Below are positions 15,113 to 24,596 of a stretch of 28,838 nucleotides of DNA, piece after piece (within the stretch, counting starts at the first letter, position 1; each line of letters opens with the position of its first letter). The notes below the pieces were generated by a model that was not told the origin of the DNA, ran no database searches, and saw only the letters and a list, made by a program, of their open reading frames with translations. The translations under genes were made by a program, and so were the position numbers. This DNA comes from a virus: positions 1 to 28,838 of IMG/VR virus record IMGVR_UViG_3300042569_000264; one strand, 5' to 3'.

Positions 15113-16737
15113 TGAGCAGGATCCTAAATCGCTTCAAGACCGAGATGGTCAGGCAGTCTATCGCAATCATCTCATCCAACACAGAACCTCTCTACGTCTT
15201 CGCGGCGAGGCCTTCGTCATGGGGTGTCGTTCCTGAAGAGAAGGACAACATCTTTGACTCTCAGCTAGAACCATGGCGTCAGATGATGTTCGGTGTGAAG
15301 GTCGATGCAACCGATGTCGCATACATGACTCGTCGATACAACTGGGAGTCTGGCAAGATCTACACTCAGTACGATCACAACCCAGCAGAGCTAGGACGAC
15401 CAGAGCTGAACTTCACTCAGTTCTATGTGCTGGTCGATGAAGCCCGCGTCTACAAGTGCATTTCCAACAATCGCCGTGTCGCATCGACGGTCAAGCCGAC
15501 TTCGCTTGACAAGGGTGTGCCAGTCGAATACGCAGATGGCTATGTGTGGATGTATCTCTACGAGATCACCAACCCACAGAAGATCCAGTTCCTGACCGAT
15601 GACTTCATGCCAGTCTTCGAAGACGCTGAAACCAAAGCAGCGGCAGTAGACGGCGCGATCTTCAGTGTCGAAATCGTCAATGGTGGAGTGGACTACCCAT
15701 TCCATGAGGGAACGGCAAACATCGCAGCAGCGAGCAACCAACGCTGGACTCTGTTCACGAATCCAGGTGTGGAGCTACGTCAGGCAGCGTTCACACCGAA
15801 CTACTTCCGCAACTGCGCGATCACCTTCACCGACAACCTCGGCCAGCAGGATGTCGTCACTATCATCAACTCCGAAGTCGTTGGTGAGAACATCGTCGTC
15901 GATCTAGTGCGCGCACCAGAAGGTATTGCGATCACTAACGGCATTCAGTTCTCAGTCGCTCCACGTATTGAAGTCGGTGGCTTCGCTGGCCTGACTGTGT
16001 CCTCATTCGAGGCTCGCGGGCTCAACCGCCCAGACAGCGCAATCGACGCGATCGCATACGCCAAGGTCAACCCAGACAATGGTGCGATCGCCAGCGTCAC
16101 CATGATCAATCCAGGAACCCTGTACACAGAAGCAGATGCTCGTGTAGTCAGTGGCAGCGGGTTCGGTTCAGGTGCTTCTCTTCGCCCGATCCTTTCGCCT
16201 CCAGGCGGTCATGGCTCGAACGTGTATGACGAGCTCTTCTCGATCAACCTCGGCATCAGCGTTCGCTTCACTGGTAACAACATTCCATTCAACGTGTCGT
16301 ACTCGCAGGTCGGTCTACTAGCAGACCCGAAGGCGTATGCCAACACTGCGGCGCTCTATGGTGCCAAGACCTTCAACATGGTCACTGAGGTTTCGGTTCA
16401 GTCAATCGGTGGATCTACCAACTTCGTCGCTGGTGAGCAGATCTACGCAGTCGGTTCTTCGAAGCGAGGAACAGTCGCGTATGCCAACTCTACCGTCATC
16501 GGCATCATCGGAGTCGCTGGTTCAGACAACAATCCTGCGACACCAGACCAATTTTCTCCAGATGAGACGCTAAGTAATCTCAACGCTTCTAAGCAGTTCC
16601 GCGTCGTTGGAGTCACCTCAACACCAGAGGTCGCGATCTTCAAGGGCAGCGTCCAGTATCTGCAGAACCTCAATCTCATTGATCGCTCAGCCGCAACGCC
16701 AGAGCAAGTCAAACTCGTAATCCGTTTCGGAACGTAA
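15112..16737 (+). CDS. 8: Baseplate wedge protein gp8-like
   Basis: A 541-residue protein, considerably longer than T4 gp8 (about 334). The N-terminal third matches gp8: SIAIISSNTEPLYVFAARPS, then WRQMMFGVKVDATDVAYMTRRYNWESG, YTQYDHN, FYVLVDEARVYKCISNN and YADGYVWMYLYEITNPQKIQFLTDDFMPV. The rest is beta-rich with turn motifs like those in the gp7-like protein (VNGGVDYPFHEGTANI, INPGTLYTEADARVVSGSGF) and a late FKGSVQYLQNLNLIDRS. In T4, gp8 dimers attach at the wedge periphery. The start overlaps the Thr-repeat gene as TAATG. Confidence 0.82.
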   Translation: MSRILNRFKTEMVRQSIAIISSNTEPLYVFAARPSSWGVVPEEKDNIFDSQLEPWRQMMFGVKVDATDVAYMTRRYNWESGKIYTQYDHNPAELGRPELNFTQFYVLVDEARVYKCISNNRRVASTVKPTSLDKGVPVEYADGYVWMYLYEITNPQKIQFLTDDFMPVFEDAETKAAAVDGAIFSVEIVNGGVDYPFHEGTANIAAASNQRWTLFTNPGVELRQAAFTPNYFRNCAITFTDNLGQQDVVTIINSEVVGENIVVDLVRAPEGIAITNGIQFSVAPRIEVGGFAGLTVSSFEARGLNRPDSAIDAIAYAKVNPDNGAIASVTMINPGTLYTEADARVVSGSGFGSGASLRPILSPPGGHGSNVYDELFSINLGISVRFTGNNIPFNVSYSQVGLLADPKAYANTAALYGAKTFNMVTEVSVQSIGGSTNFVAGEQIYAVGSSKRGTVAYANSTVIGIIGVAGSDNNPATPDQFSPDETLSNLNASKQFRVVGVTSTPEVAIFKGSVQYLQNLNLIDRSAATPEQVKLVIRFGT

Positions 16738-16747
16738 CAGGAACACC

Positions 16748-19700
16748 ATGCCTCTAGACAACTTGCAGAAGCTAGCTTCGTCGCCATACTTCGACGACTA
16801 CAACGAAGCCAAGAACTTCCACAGGATCCTCTTCCGTCCAGCTGTCGCCGTTCAGGTGCGAGAGCTCAACCAGCTACAGACGATCTTCCAGAACCAGATC
16901 GAGCGATTCGCATCGCACATCTTCAAGGAAGGTTCTATCGTCAGCGGCTGCACCATCACTGGATACAACAACTGGAAGTTCATTGCGGTTGCTCCTACTC
17001 AGGAGTCGACGGTAACGAGCGTCGATCTAGACAGCGACCTGATCGGAACTCGCTTCCGTCAGACACAGGTATCCAACACTGGCGTCATCATTCATGATGC
17101 GCAGGGAACCATCGTTCAGTTCAAGTTCGGCTACGCTGGTAACGACGACCCATCCAAGCTGTTCTACATCAAGGACAGCAACGACGACGTCATTCCAGGT
17201 CTGCCGATTCAGGTCTACAGCAGCACTGATCGCTACATCGACGAGGTTGAAGTTCGCCTTGCCAAGCAGATCACTGGAACGAACTCCAACACGACAATCC
17301 AGCTGCTCGTCGGTGATCGCGTCGACGGCGCGTTGAGTGGTGCTCGCGGCATCGTGAAGTCGGTGGTCAACACCAGCACGGTTCTGCTTGAGCGCACCTA
17401 CAAGGACTTCGTCCTGAATGAGTCCATCGTCAAGACCACAGACAGTGCAGCGAACACGACGTTGTCGTTCGTAGAGCGCAAGCTCGGCAACCTCGTCGGC
17501 ACCATCGCAACCTACTCGACTGGCACTCGCCCAGCGAACACGACCTTCGGAGTCTCTGGCTCTGCATATGGCGTCGGCGTTGCTGAAGGCGTCGTGTATC
17601 AGAAGGGTCACTTCGTTCGCGTGGAGCCACAGAGCGTCATTGTCAACGAGAACAGCGCAGATCCGTCCAACAAGTTGGTCGGTTTCGAGACCATCGAAGA
17701 GTTCATCACCGAGAACGTTGATGCATCTCTGTACGACAACGCGGCTGGAACACCAAACTTCAACGCTCCAGGCGCTCACCGCCTCAAGCTCAGCCCAACT
17801 CTTGTTGTCCGCACTCGCCCTCTGGCATCTGGAAGCACCTTCCTGCCAATCATCGAGTATGGCCCAGAAGGAGCAGCTTTCGAGCGTACCGATCCTCAGT
17901 ATGCCGCTCTTGGTGATGAGATCGCCAAGCGTACATTCGAAGAGTCTGGCAACTACGTCATCCGTCCATTCAACATCACCTCTTCGACCAACCAGTCGTC
18001 GGCGGACTTGATCAACTACAACATCGGATCGGGCATCGCATACGTCAAGGGTCGTCGCGTCGAGACCAAGAACGCTCTGCAGATTGCTGGTCGTAAGGGC
18101 GTTGACACGATCTCTTACACCAGTCAGCCAGTCTCGACCACGAACGGAAACTACTTCCGCGTGACCGAGCTGTTCGGTGACTTCGATGAAGATGGAAGCG
18201 CAACGGTTCAGCTGATGGGTACTGCCGTACTCGCGGCATCGAACACCGATCCTTCATTCACTCGCTCGACTTCGGCTGGCGGTTCCGTCATCGGTACTGC
18301 AAACATCCGCGCTCTGGAGCTCGAGAGTGGAGTCGCTGGTCAGCCAAACGCGGTCTGGCGTGCATATGTGTTCCAGGTCAACATGACTGGCAACAACTCC
18401 GTCTCTTCAGTTCGCACAGTTCGCCGCGCCGCTGGTGCTGGTGGAACTGCTCCGTTCTCGTATGCGGACGTCGTCCTGGAAGACGGCATCGCTGTCATCA
18501 AGGAGCAGGACAAGCGTCCAATGCTCTGGGAGATCGGCGTCGATGCAGTAAAGAGCCTGCGTGATGCATCCAACAACTATGCGACGACCTACAACTACAC
18601 TCATGTCGGCGCTGCAACATTCAGCGGAACAACTGAGCAGGCTGAGTTCGTTCGCCCAGATGAAACCTTCTCGTTCGCGTTCACCACTCCAGACGCAGAG
18701 TCTCGCGTCGTGGTCATCGCCGAGGCAGACATCACCACGAACAACCTCGCAGGAACGGTCACCGCAAACGCAACCACGACCGTCGTCGGCACAGGAACCC
18801 AGTTCCAGAACGACTATGCTCCTGGCGACTTCATTGTAGTGAACGGCAACCGTCGTCAGGTTGCATCTGTTGCAAACGCAACTCAGCTGACCACGACAGC
18901 AACCGTTCCTACTGCGGCTGCGAACACTCACACCCGTATTTTCAAGAACGGTCAGGTCATCAATCTGGCGACGCCAACCCGTTCTATCGCTGTGTCGACG
19001 AACAACTTCATCGTCACGCTCGACTCCTCGAACGGCTACTCGACCGCAACTGCTCCAGTGACCTTCAGGTTCTTCGCAACCAAGGGAACGTCCAACATCT
19101 GGGCGAACCCACTCCGCAAGGAAGTTCGTCGCAAGGTTCTGGTTCGCTTTGATACCAGCGCAGTCGGTTCAGCAGGCCCATGGAACCTCGGTCTCCCAGA
19201 CGTGTTCCGTCTGCGCGGCGTCTACAACGCTGCTCGCCACGCGAACGGTTCCATCGTCTCGAACACCAGCTTCAACACGGCAGTCAACCTGCTAGATGAC
19301 TTCGTACTGAATGACGGTCAGACTGCTCAGCAGTACAACCACTCCAGCATCGCTCTTCGTCCAGGCGTTTCTACTACCAAGTTCGCGAACACATGGCTGC
19401 TCGCTGAGGTCGATTGCTTCGTAGCGAACAACGCGTCTTCTGGTTCTGGTGGCTTCTTCAGCATCGAGTCATATCCTGTCGACGACAGCTACGGAGCAAA
19501 CACTTCGTCTACGATCTCGATCTATGAAGTGCCAACCCACTTCAACACGACGTTCGACAAGCTCTACAACCTCCGCAACTGCATCGACTTCCGCCCATAC
19601 AAGGTCGCGACTGCTAACGTCTCGACTTCCATTGCGACGTCGACTGCAAACCCAGCGTCGAACAACGAATTCCAGGCTTCGACTGCGAACTTCAATCCGC

Positions 19701-21733
19701 ACCCAAGCATCGGCCTGTTCCGCACGAACTTCACGCACTATCTGCCTCGCAAGGACTTGATCGTTGTGAACCCAGAAGGTGGATTCGAAGTCGTCGAGGG
19801 TATCCCATCCAAGAATCCGAAGTTCCCTTCGATCGAGGATGAGTCGCTCGTCATCGGCCGCGTCAGCCTACCAGCTTACCCAACTGCACCAGACGACCAG
19901 CTCGCGTACATCAACGCGACCAAGACTCGTGCTGTCATTCAGCTGGTCACACAGCGTAGGTTCACGATGCAGGACATCTCTGCGATTGAGCAGCGCGTCA
20001 CTCGCCTCGAATACTACACCACGCTGAACGCACTTGAGCTCTCTGCAAAGGATTTGCTCATCACAGACGCAGCGGGCAACGATCGCTTCAAGAACGGCTT
20101 CCTAGTCGAGCCATTCAACAGCCATGCGCTCGGACGCGTCGACTCGCCAGAGTACCGCATCACGATCGACGAAGATGAGGGCGTAGCGATTCCGTTCACT
20201 GCTCCTACCGTGTTCCCAATCGAGCTGGACGTTTCTGGTTCTACTGGTCTGCGCGTCACTGGCGACATGGTTACGCTGGACTACACGGATGAAGCGTTCA
20301 TCACTCAGCCATATGCTTCTGCGTTCCGCGAGCCAGAGCCGCAGATCACGAACCCTCGCCAGCCTGTCACATACAGCGGATATCTCGCAGTCAACCCTCT
20401 GTTCTGGACTCAGGAGAACTACAACACTCCAGCGACTTCACAGACTGGATCCACCGACTTCGAAGGTCCAGTTGTTGGGCTCACTCGTCCTTCGTTCACG
20501 AAGACCTCTGCGAAGATCGGTGTCGCGAAGCCTAAGCCGCTGCCTTCGTATGCCGAAGATCAGATCATTCCGATCAACGTTACGACTGGCCCATCAGTTT
20601 CGGGTGAGCCTCTGGTTGTCAACAACAACCAGCTCATCGGTGCGAAGCGTCTCGAGTTCACTGCTTCTGGTATGCGCCCAAACACTCTGCATGACCTAGT
20701 CATCGGTGGTCGCTATGTTGTCGGTCAGTACACATCGGATCACGCTGGTAACGTTCAGCTCACTCTGATCGGCGGCGCACTCACTTTCGAGTTCCCAGGA
20801 AACGTCTTCCCAGTTGGATCGCACGCAATCGAGCTCAAGTCTGCGGACGGCGAGTCTTACGCGGCGACTTCGGTCAGCGTCACTTATACCGCAGTCAACA
20901 ATCCAACTGTTCCAGTGGTCAAGCCTCGCCCAGTCGAGTACAACCCAGATTGGTTCACCCTGCGTCTGTCGCTCAACGGCACTTCCGAGAAGGTCGTCAA
21001 GTCCACAGACCCAGCGGCTTCTCGTCAGTTGAGCTTCACTGCTTCGCTGAACACCACAGATCTGGATCGAATCATCAGCCTTGTCGGCCAGTCGATCACT
21101 TCGCCAACCATTCGCTTCTCTGCGACGGGTGCGACTGTATCGCCTGAAGTGGTCTCTGTCGTGGATCTGTTCGCAGGCACGAACGTGACGCTGACTCCAA
21201 CTGACGGCGGCGGTGTCATCTCTGCGTCGTTCACTGGAACAGCAGTGCCTCTCAATGTTGCGCTGTCTACAACGGCAGAGCGCCCATGGCTTGTCACGAT
21301 CGAGACTCCGCAGCCGCAGCCAGGAATCGGAACTCCTCCACGCACGAGCGCGAACGTCGCAATCCAGACTTTCAACGGAGGCGCTCCAGCCTTCGCCGCT
21401 TCTGGTGTGGGCTACGCTGCGCTGACTGGTGTCGCCTCTCAGGACTCTGCGAACAACTCTGGTTCGTGGTCGATCTCTGCAATCACAACCAGCGGTCCAA
21501 CTGCGACGTTCTCGAGCTCGAACAACACGTTCCAGGTTTCGCTTGCAAACAACTCGGTCGCTGCCTCAGTTGTCCAGATCACGGCTACATACACTCTCGG
21601 GGCCAACAGCTTCAGCAGCCAGACCGTCGTAACCCTAAGCACGACGACTGCGCCGCGTGAACCAACCGAACCTCGCTGGGGAATCGGCGGTCGTCGCAAC
21701 CCAGAGTATGATGGTTTCTTCGCCAGCTTCTAA
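16748..21733 (+). CDS. Giant baseplate/fibre-base protein with DUF4815-type N-terminus
   Basis: A 1661-residue protein, the largest in the window. Residues 8-70 (LASSPYFDDYNEAKNFHRIL, then FRPAVAVQVRELNQLQTIFQNQIERF and IFKEGSIVSG) are the signature I associate with DUF4815 proteins of T4-like marine phages. The following roughly 1000 residues are beta-rich, with YVKGRRVETKN, a fibre-like module near 665-735 (VVGTGTQFQNDYAPGDFIVV, then NGNRRQVASVANATQLT), YNLRNCIDFRPYK and FTMQDISAIEQRVTRLEYYT. The last 400 residues resemble Ig-like or FN3-like modules (RLEFTASGMRPNTLHDLVIG, then VQITATYTLGANSF). The role is probably the peripheral baseplate scaffold that carries fibres, replacing T4 gp10-type proteins. 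AGGAAC before the ATG is a modest ribosome site. Confidence 0.8.
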   Translation: MPLDNLQKLASSPYFDDYNEAKNFHRILFRPAVAVQVRELNQLQTIFQNQIERFASHIFKEGSIVSGCTITGYNNWKFIAVAPTQESTVTSVDLDSDLIGTRFRQTQVSNTGVIIHDAQGTIVQFKFGYAGNDDPSKLFYIKDSNDDVIPGLPIQVYSSTDRYIDEVEVRLAKQITGTNSNTTIQLLVGDRVDGALSGARGIVKSVVNTSTVLLERTYKDFVLNESIVKTTDSAANTTLSFVERKLGNLVGTIATYSTGTRPANTTFGVSGSAYGVGVAEGVVYQKGHFVRVEPQSVIVNENSADPSNKLVGFETIEEFITENVDASLYDNAAGTPNFNAPGAHRLKLSPTLVVRTRPLASGSTFLPIIEYGPEGAAFERTDPQYAALGDEIAKRTFEESGNYVIRPFNITSSTNQSSADLINYNIGSGIAYVKGRRVETKNALQIAGRKGVDTISYTSQPVSTTNGNYFRVTELFGDFDEDGSATVQLMGTAVLAASNTDPSFTRSTSAGGSVIGTANIRALELESGVAGQPNAVWRAYVFQVNMTGNNSVSSVRTVRRAAGAGGTAPFSYADVVLEDGIAVIKEQDKRPMLWEIGVDAVKSLRDASNNYATTYNYTHVGAATFSGTTEQAEFVRPDETFSFAFTTPDAESRVVVIAEADITTNNLAGTVTANATTTVVGTGTQFQNDYAPGDFIVVNGNRRQVASVANATQLTTTATVPTAAANTHTRIFKNGQVINLATPTRSIAVSTNNFIVTLDSSNGYSTATAPVTFRFFATKGTSNIWANPLRKEVRRKVLVRFDTSAVGSAGPWNLGLPDVFRLRGVYNAARHANGSIVSNTSFNTAVNLLDDFVLNDGQTAQQYNHSSIALRPGVSTTKFANTWLLAEVDCFVANNASSGSGGFFSIESYPVDDSYGANTSSTISIYEVPTHFNTTFDKLYNLRNCIDFRPYKVATANVSTSIATSTANPASNNEFQASTANFNPHPSIGLFRTNFTHYLPRKDLIVVNPEGGFEVVEGIPSKNPKFPSIEDESLVIGRVSLPAYPTAPDDQLAYINATKTRAVIQLVTQRRFTMQDISAIEQRVTRLEYYTTLNALELSAKDLLITDAAGNDRFKNGFLVEPFNSHALGRVDSPEYRITIDEDEGVAIPFTAPTVFPIELDVSGSTGLRVTGDMVTLDYTDEAFITQPYASAFREPEPQITNPRQPVTYSGYLAVNPLFWTQENYNTPATSQTGSTDFEGPVVGLTRPSFTKTSAKIGVAKPKPLPSYAEDQIIPINVTTGPSVSGEPLVVNNNQLIGAKRLEFTASGMRPNTLHDLVIGGRYVVGQYTSDHAGNVQLTLIGGALTFEFPGNVFPVGSHAIELKSADGESYAATSVSVTYTAVNNPTVPVVKPRPVEYNPDWFTLRLSLNGTSEKVVKSTDPAASRQLSFTASLNTTDLDRIISLVGQSITSPTIRFSATGATVSPEVVSVVDLFAGTNVTLTPTDGGGVISASFTGTAVPLNVALSTTAERPWLVTIETPQPQPGIGTPPRTSANVAIQTFNGGAPAFAASGVGYAALTGVASQDSANNSGSWSISAITTSGPTATFSSSNNTFQVSLANNSVAASVVQITATYTLGANSFSSQTVVTLSTTTAPREPTEPRWGIGGRRNPEYDGFFASF

Positions 21734-21742
21734 GAGAACAAG

Positions 21743-23365
21743 ATGTCTAATCTGATCACGCAAACATTCAAAGTGGGACTCCCAAGCGGAGTCCCAGGAT
21801 CATGGTTCACCAAGGTCGACACGTTCTTCAAGAAGAAGAGCTCGGCCTACGGCTGTAGGATCTACATCTGCAACATCGACAACGGTGTTCCAAACCCAGA
21901 CTCAATCGTGCCAAACTCTGAGGTCGTACTCCAGCCTTCGAGCATCAACGTATCCTCTAACGGCACGACTGCAACGACTTTCACGTTCTCGCAGCTCGTA
22001 TATCTCGAGCGCGAGCGCCGCTATGGTCTGGTGATCTGCCCACTCGGCGCATTCCCAGACTACGAGCTATGGACGGCAAAGGTTGGAGAGACTGACCTTG
22101 CTTCTGGTACTCGCGTGACCACGAACCCTCTGCTAGAGGGAACTTACTTCACGAAGAACTCGCTGGCATGGAACGAGAGTGCTTCTGAAGACCTCAAGTT
22201 CACGCTCTATCGCGCGAAGTTCACATCGCCGAGCGCATCAATCAAGATTCGCAATCGCAGGGTTGAGCTCGTTCGCCCATCGTCCATCGTACTCACTCCA
22301 GGCATCAACGGTGTCAAGGAAGGCGATGAAGTGTACGGATGGGACGCTGCGACTGGAACTCCTATCGCAAACACATTCGCGAAGGTTCGTCAATTCGATA
22401 CTGCGACAGGCATCCTCAGCCTAGTCGATTCGACTGCAAACTTCTCAGCCAACCAGATCATCACCATTGTTCGCCCAGCGACATCTGGAAGCCTAGTCGG
22501 CGCTGGTCAGGTCGGTCTTGTCACTATCGGCGCAATCGAGAACGTAGGCTATCAGTCGATCGTTCCTCGCTTTGGTTTCAATCGCCAAGGTGGAGCAGTT
22601 GAGCTTTCGTTCCGCGGAACTAGGTTGACTGCCAACACGCCAGTCCTAGATGCGACCACAGTTCGTCTTGACTCCGACGCTGAGTTCGAGTTCCAGGACG
22701 CACGCCGAGTGATTTCATCCGCCACGAACGAGCGCATCAACCTCGCCAACGCATACAGTGTCGAGATGACTGCAAGCTTCCGCTCGGATGGTACGAACTT
22801 CACTTCGCCGTTCTTCACTCTGAATCAGGCAAACCTCGTTGCTCTTCGTCAGGCGATCAACAACGACGCCACCAATGAACACACGAACAACGGTGCTGCT
22901 CTATCCAAGTACGTCAGCCGCGTTGTTGAGCTCGGTGAGGGACAGGACGCTGAAGACCTTCGCGTCTACCTGACCGCCTTCCGCCCTGCTGGAACGAACG
23001 TCCGCGTCTATGCCAAGCTGCTGAACGCAGAAGATGAGCAGACGTTCGACGAGAAGTTCTGGACAGAGATGACTCAGTCTGGCGGTGTCAATGTGTTCTC
23101 CGACCCAGCAGACCAGAGAGACTATCGCGAGCTAGTGTTCTCGCTCCCAAACGGAGCAGCGAATGCTCCATCTCCAGGAGCTGCGAACGGCGCAGCATAC
23201 ACGGACTCTACTTTCGTTCCGCTGCCTGGAATCGTCACCTATCAGAATGGTGGGCATCTGTATCGCGGATACAAGAAGTTCGCAATCAAGGTCGTCCTCC
23301 TTTCAGAGAACGGCGTAAATACACCTAAGATCAACGACATGAGGGCGATCGCTCTACAACTATGA
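21743..23365 (+). CDS. Baseplate-periphery structural protein, companion of the DUF4815 protein
   Basis: A 540-residue protein beginning MSNLITQTFKVGLPSGVPGS and WFTKVDTFFKKKSSAYGCRI. The next 180 residues (IYICNIDNGVPNPDSIVPNS, TTATTFTFSQLVYLERERRYGLVI, YELWTAKVGETDLASGTRV, DLKFTLYRAKFTSP) form a beta-sandwich-like segment that, as I remember it, is the C-terminal half of single longer DUF4815 proteins in cyanophages. The C-terminal 200 residues hold AEDLRVYLTAFRPAGTNVRVYAKLL and end with VLLSENGVNTPKINDMRAIAL. It may therefore be one half of a protein that is fused in relatives. It follows the giant gene by 9 bp and overlaps the next gene by ATGA. Confidence 0.72.
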   Translation: MSNLITQTFKVGLPSGVPGSWFTKVDTFFKKKSSAYGCRIYICNIDNGVPNPDSIVPNSEVVLQPSSINVSSNGTTATTFTFSQLVYLERERRYGLVICPLGAFPDYELWTAKVGETDLASGTRVTTNPLLEGTYFTKNSLAWNESASEDLKFTLYRAKFTSPSASIKIRNRRVELVRPSSIVLTPGINGVKEGDEVYGWDAATGTPIANTFAKVRQFDTATGILSLVDSTANFSANQIITIVRPATSGSLVGAGQVGLVTIGAIENVGYQSIVPRFGFNRQGGAVELSFRGTRLTANTPVLDATTVRLDSDAEFEFQDARRVISSATNERINLANAYSVEMTASFRSDGTNFTSPFFTLNQANLVALRQAINNDATNEHTNNGAALSKYVSRVVELGEGQDAEDLRVYLTAFRPAGTNVRVYAKLLNAEDEQTFDEKFWTEMTQSGGVNVFSDPADQRDYRELVFSLPNGAANAPSPGAANGAAYTDSTFVPLPGIVTYQNGGHLYRGYKKFAIKVVLLSENGVNTPKINDMRAIALQL

Positions 23366-23574
23366 TCAAGAATCTAGCCAAGGTCGAACAAGCGCCAGAC
23401 TTCTCCAAAGACATGGAGACTGGAGCCGTCATCAACACTAACGTGGCCGCTCTCAAATCATACCGAGCGCGACGCAAAACGATCATTGAGCTAGAGGACA
23501 CGAAGTCGCGTCTAGGTGCGATCGAGCTAGAACTGCTAGCACTCAAAGAACTCATCTCTAATCTGAAGAACTAA
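23362..23574 (+). CDS. Small coiled-coil structural-region protein
   Basis: A 70-residue protein with ATG inside the previous stop (ATGA at 23362-23365). The first 30 residues read DFSKDMETGAVINTNVAALKSYRARR, and residues 33-70 form a leucine-rich coiled coil (TIIELEDTKSRLGAIELELL, then ALKELISNLKN). Small proteins of this shape are common between baseplate and fibre genes of T4-like marine phages and have no assigned role that I know of. A fibre-assembly or trimerisation helper is plausible from the position and coiled coil only. Confidence 0.8.
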   Translation: MIKNLAKVEQAPDFSKDMETGAVINTNVAALKSYRARRKTIIELEDTKSRLGAIELELLALKELISNLKN

Positions 23575-23576
23575 CC

Positions 23577-24596
23577 ATGCCAGTAGTAATCCCACAGCTC
23601 TCGTTCGCCAACACGTTCGGACACTGGATCCAGATCACCAATCTGTTGTCCAATGCTATGTCCAGCATCGTGGTGACCACGAACGGCATTGCGACGACTG
23701 GCAACGCCATCGTCAACGGAAGCATCACATCCAACACAATCACTGTCGGTCGCATTCAGGGCATCGGGTCTGCAATCAACGTTGCGACTTCTAACGTCAC
23801 GTTCGACACGACAACCAACACGATCTTCAACGGCACCACGCAGTTCAACGGCAACGCGACATTCCAAGCAGCGTCGCGAATGATCGTCGCAGGCGCGAAC
23901 GCCACCCACCGAGTTATCGCCTTCAACTCTAACGGCGTCGGCAGCTTCATCACTCTGCGCCTACAAGAACTCACAGACGTGTCGATGTCTGGTGCCGCGA
24001 ACGGTCACACGATCTTCTACAACGGCAACACGTTCTTCCTTGCACCGCCAGTCAACAATTTCGACACGCTCACTGCCAACACAGCGACAATCAATTCGCT
24101 GTCTGTTGGAACCATCTCTTCACCACTGACAGTTGTCGGTGCAGCGAACAGCAGCATCTCGAACCTCCTGTATGTGAACCCAGCGGCTTCTCGAGTCGGC
24201 GTCGGTGTTCCTACTCCTCTGGCTGCGCTGCACATCAACGGCGGAATCATCGCCTCTGGTGACATTCAGGCGCGCAACGTCTCTGACATCCGCTTCAAGA
24301 AGAACATTCGCCCAATCCAGGATGCTCTGGTCATTGTCGATTCCGTCGGCGGCTATCGCTTCCAGTGGAACGAAGATGTTGAGTCTGTAGACTACACCAC
24401 GCACTATGACGGCGAAGACGACCTCGGTGTCATCGCACAGGATGTCAAGTCTGTCCTACCAGAAGCAGTCGGCGTTCGCGATGACGGTTCTCTGTCGGTC
24501 GACTACATCAAGCTCATCCCTGTCTTGCTCGCCGCTGTCAAGCAGCTGAAGCAGCGCGTAGAAGAGCTGGAGGCAAAGCATGGCGACCAGACTTAA
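23577..24596 (+). CDS. Tail fibre/spike protein with C-terminal S74 self-cleaving chaperone
   Basis: A 339-residue protein. The N-terminal 220 residues are Asn/Thr-rich, beta-prone fibre sequence (NAIVNGSITSNTITVGRIQG, TTNTIFNGTTQFNGNATF) with the common fibre motif RVGVGVPTPLAALHINGGI just before the end domain. Residues 236-339 are a Peptidase_S74 intramolecular chaperone: Ser236-Asp-x-Arg-x-Lys241 in SDIRFKKNI, which carries the Ser and Lys of the proposed cleavage dyad, then LGVIAQDVKSVLPEAV and DYIKLIPVLLAAVKQLKQRVEEL, a C-terminal coiled coil. In this family the domain helps trimer folding and is released by cutting next to the Ser. The result would be a trimeric fibre of about 235 residues per chain, too short for a long fibre alone. 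The gene overlaps the next by 17 bp. Confidence 0.88.
   Translation: MPVVIPQLSFANTFGHWIQITNLLSNAMSSIVVTTNGIATTGNAIVNGSITSNTITVGRIQGIGSAINVATSNVTFDTTTNTIFNGTTQFNGNATFQAASRMIVAGANATHRVIAFNSNGVGSFITLRLQELTDVSMSGAANGHTIFYNGNTFFLAPPVNNFDTLTANTATINSLSVGTISSPLTVVGAANSSISNLLYVNPAASRVGVGVPTPLAALHINGGIIASGDIQARNVSDIRFKKNIRPIQDALVIVDSVGGYRFQWNEDVESVDYTTHYDGEDDLGVIAQDVKSVLPEAVGVRDDGSLSVDYIKLIPVLLAAVKQLKQRVEELEAKHGDQT

Noticed and set aside
23315-23322. GTAAATAC as a late promoter for the small coiled-coil gene
   Set aside because: It lies inside the preceding coding sequence, differs from the CTAAGTA pair, and the downstream gene already starts in an ATGA overlap, so no separate promoter is needed.
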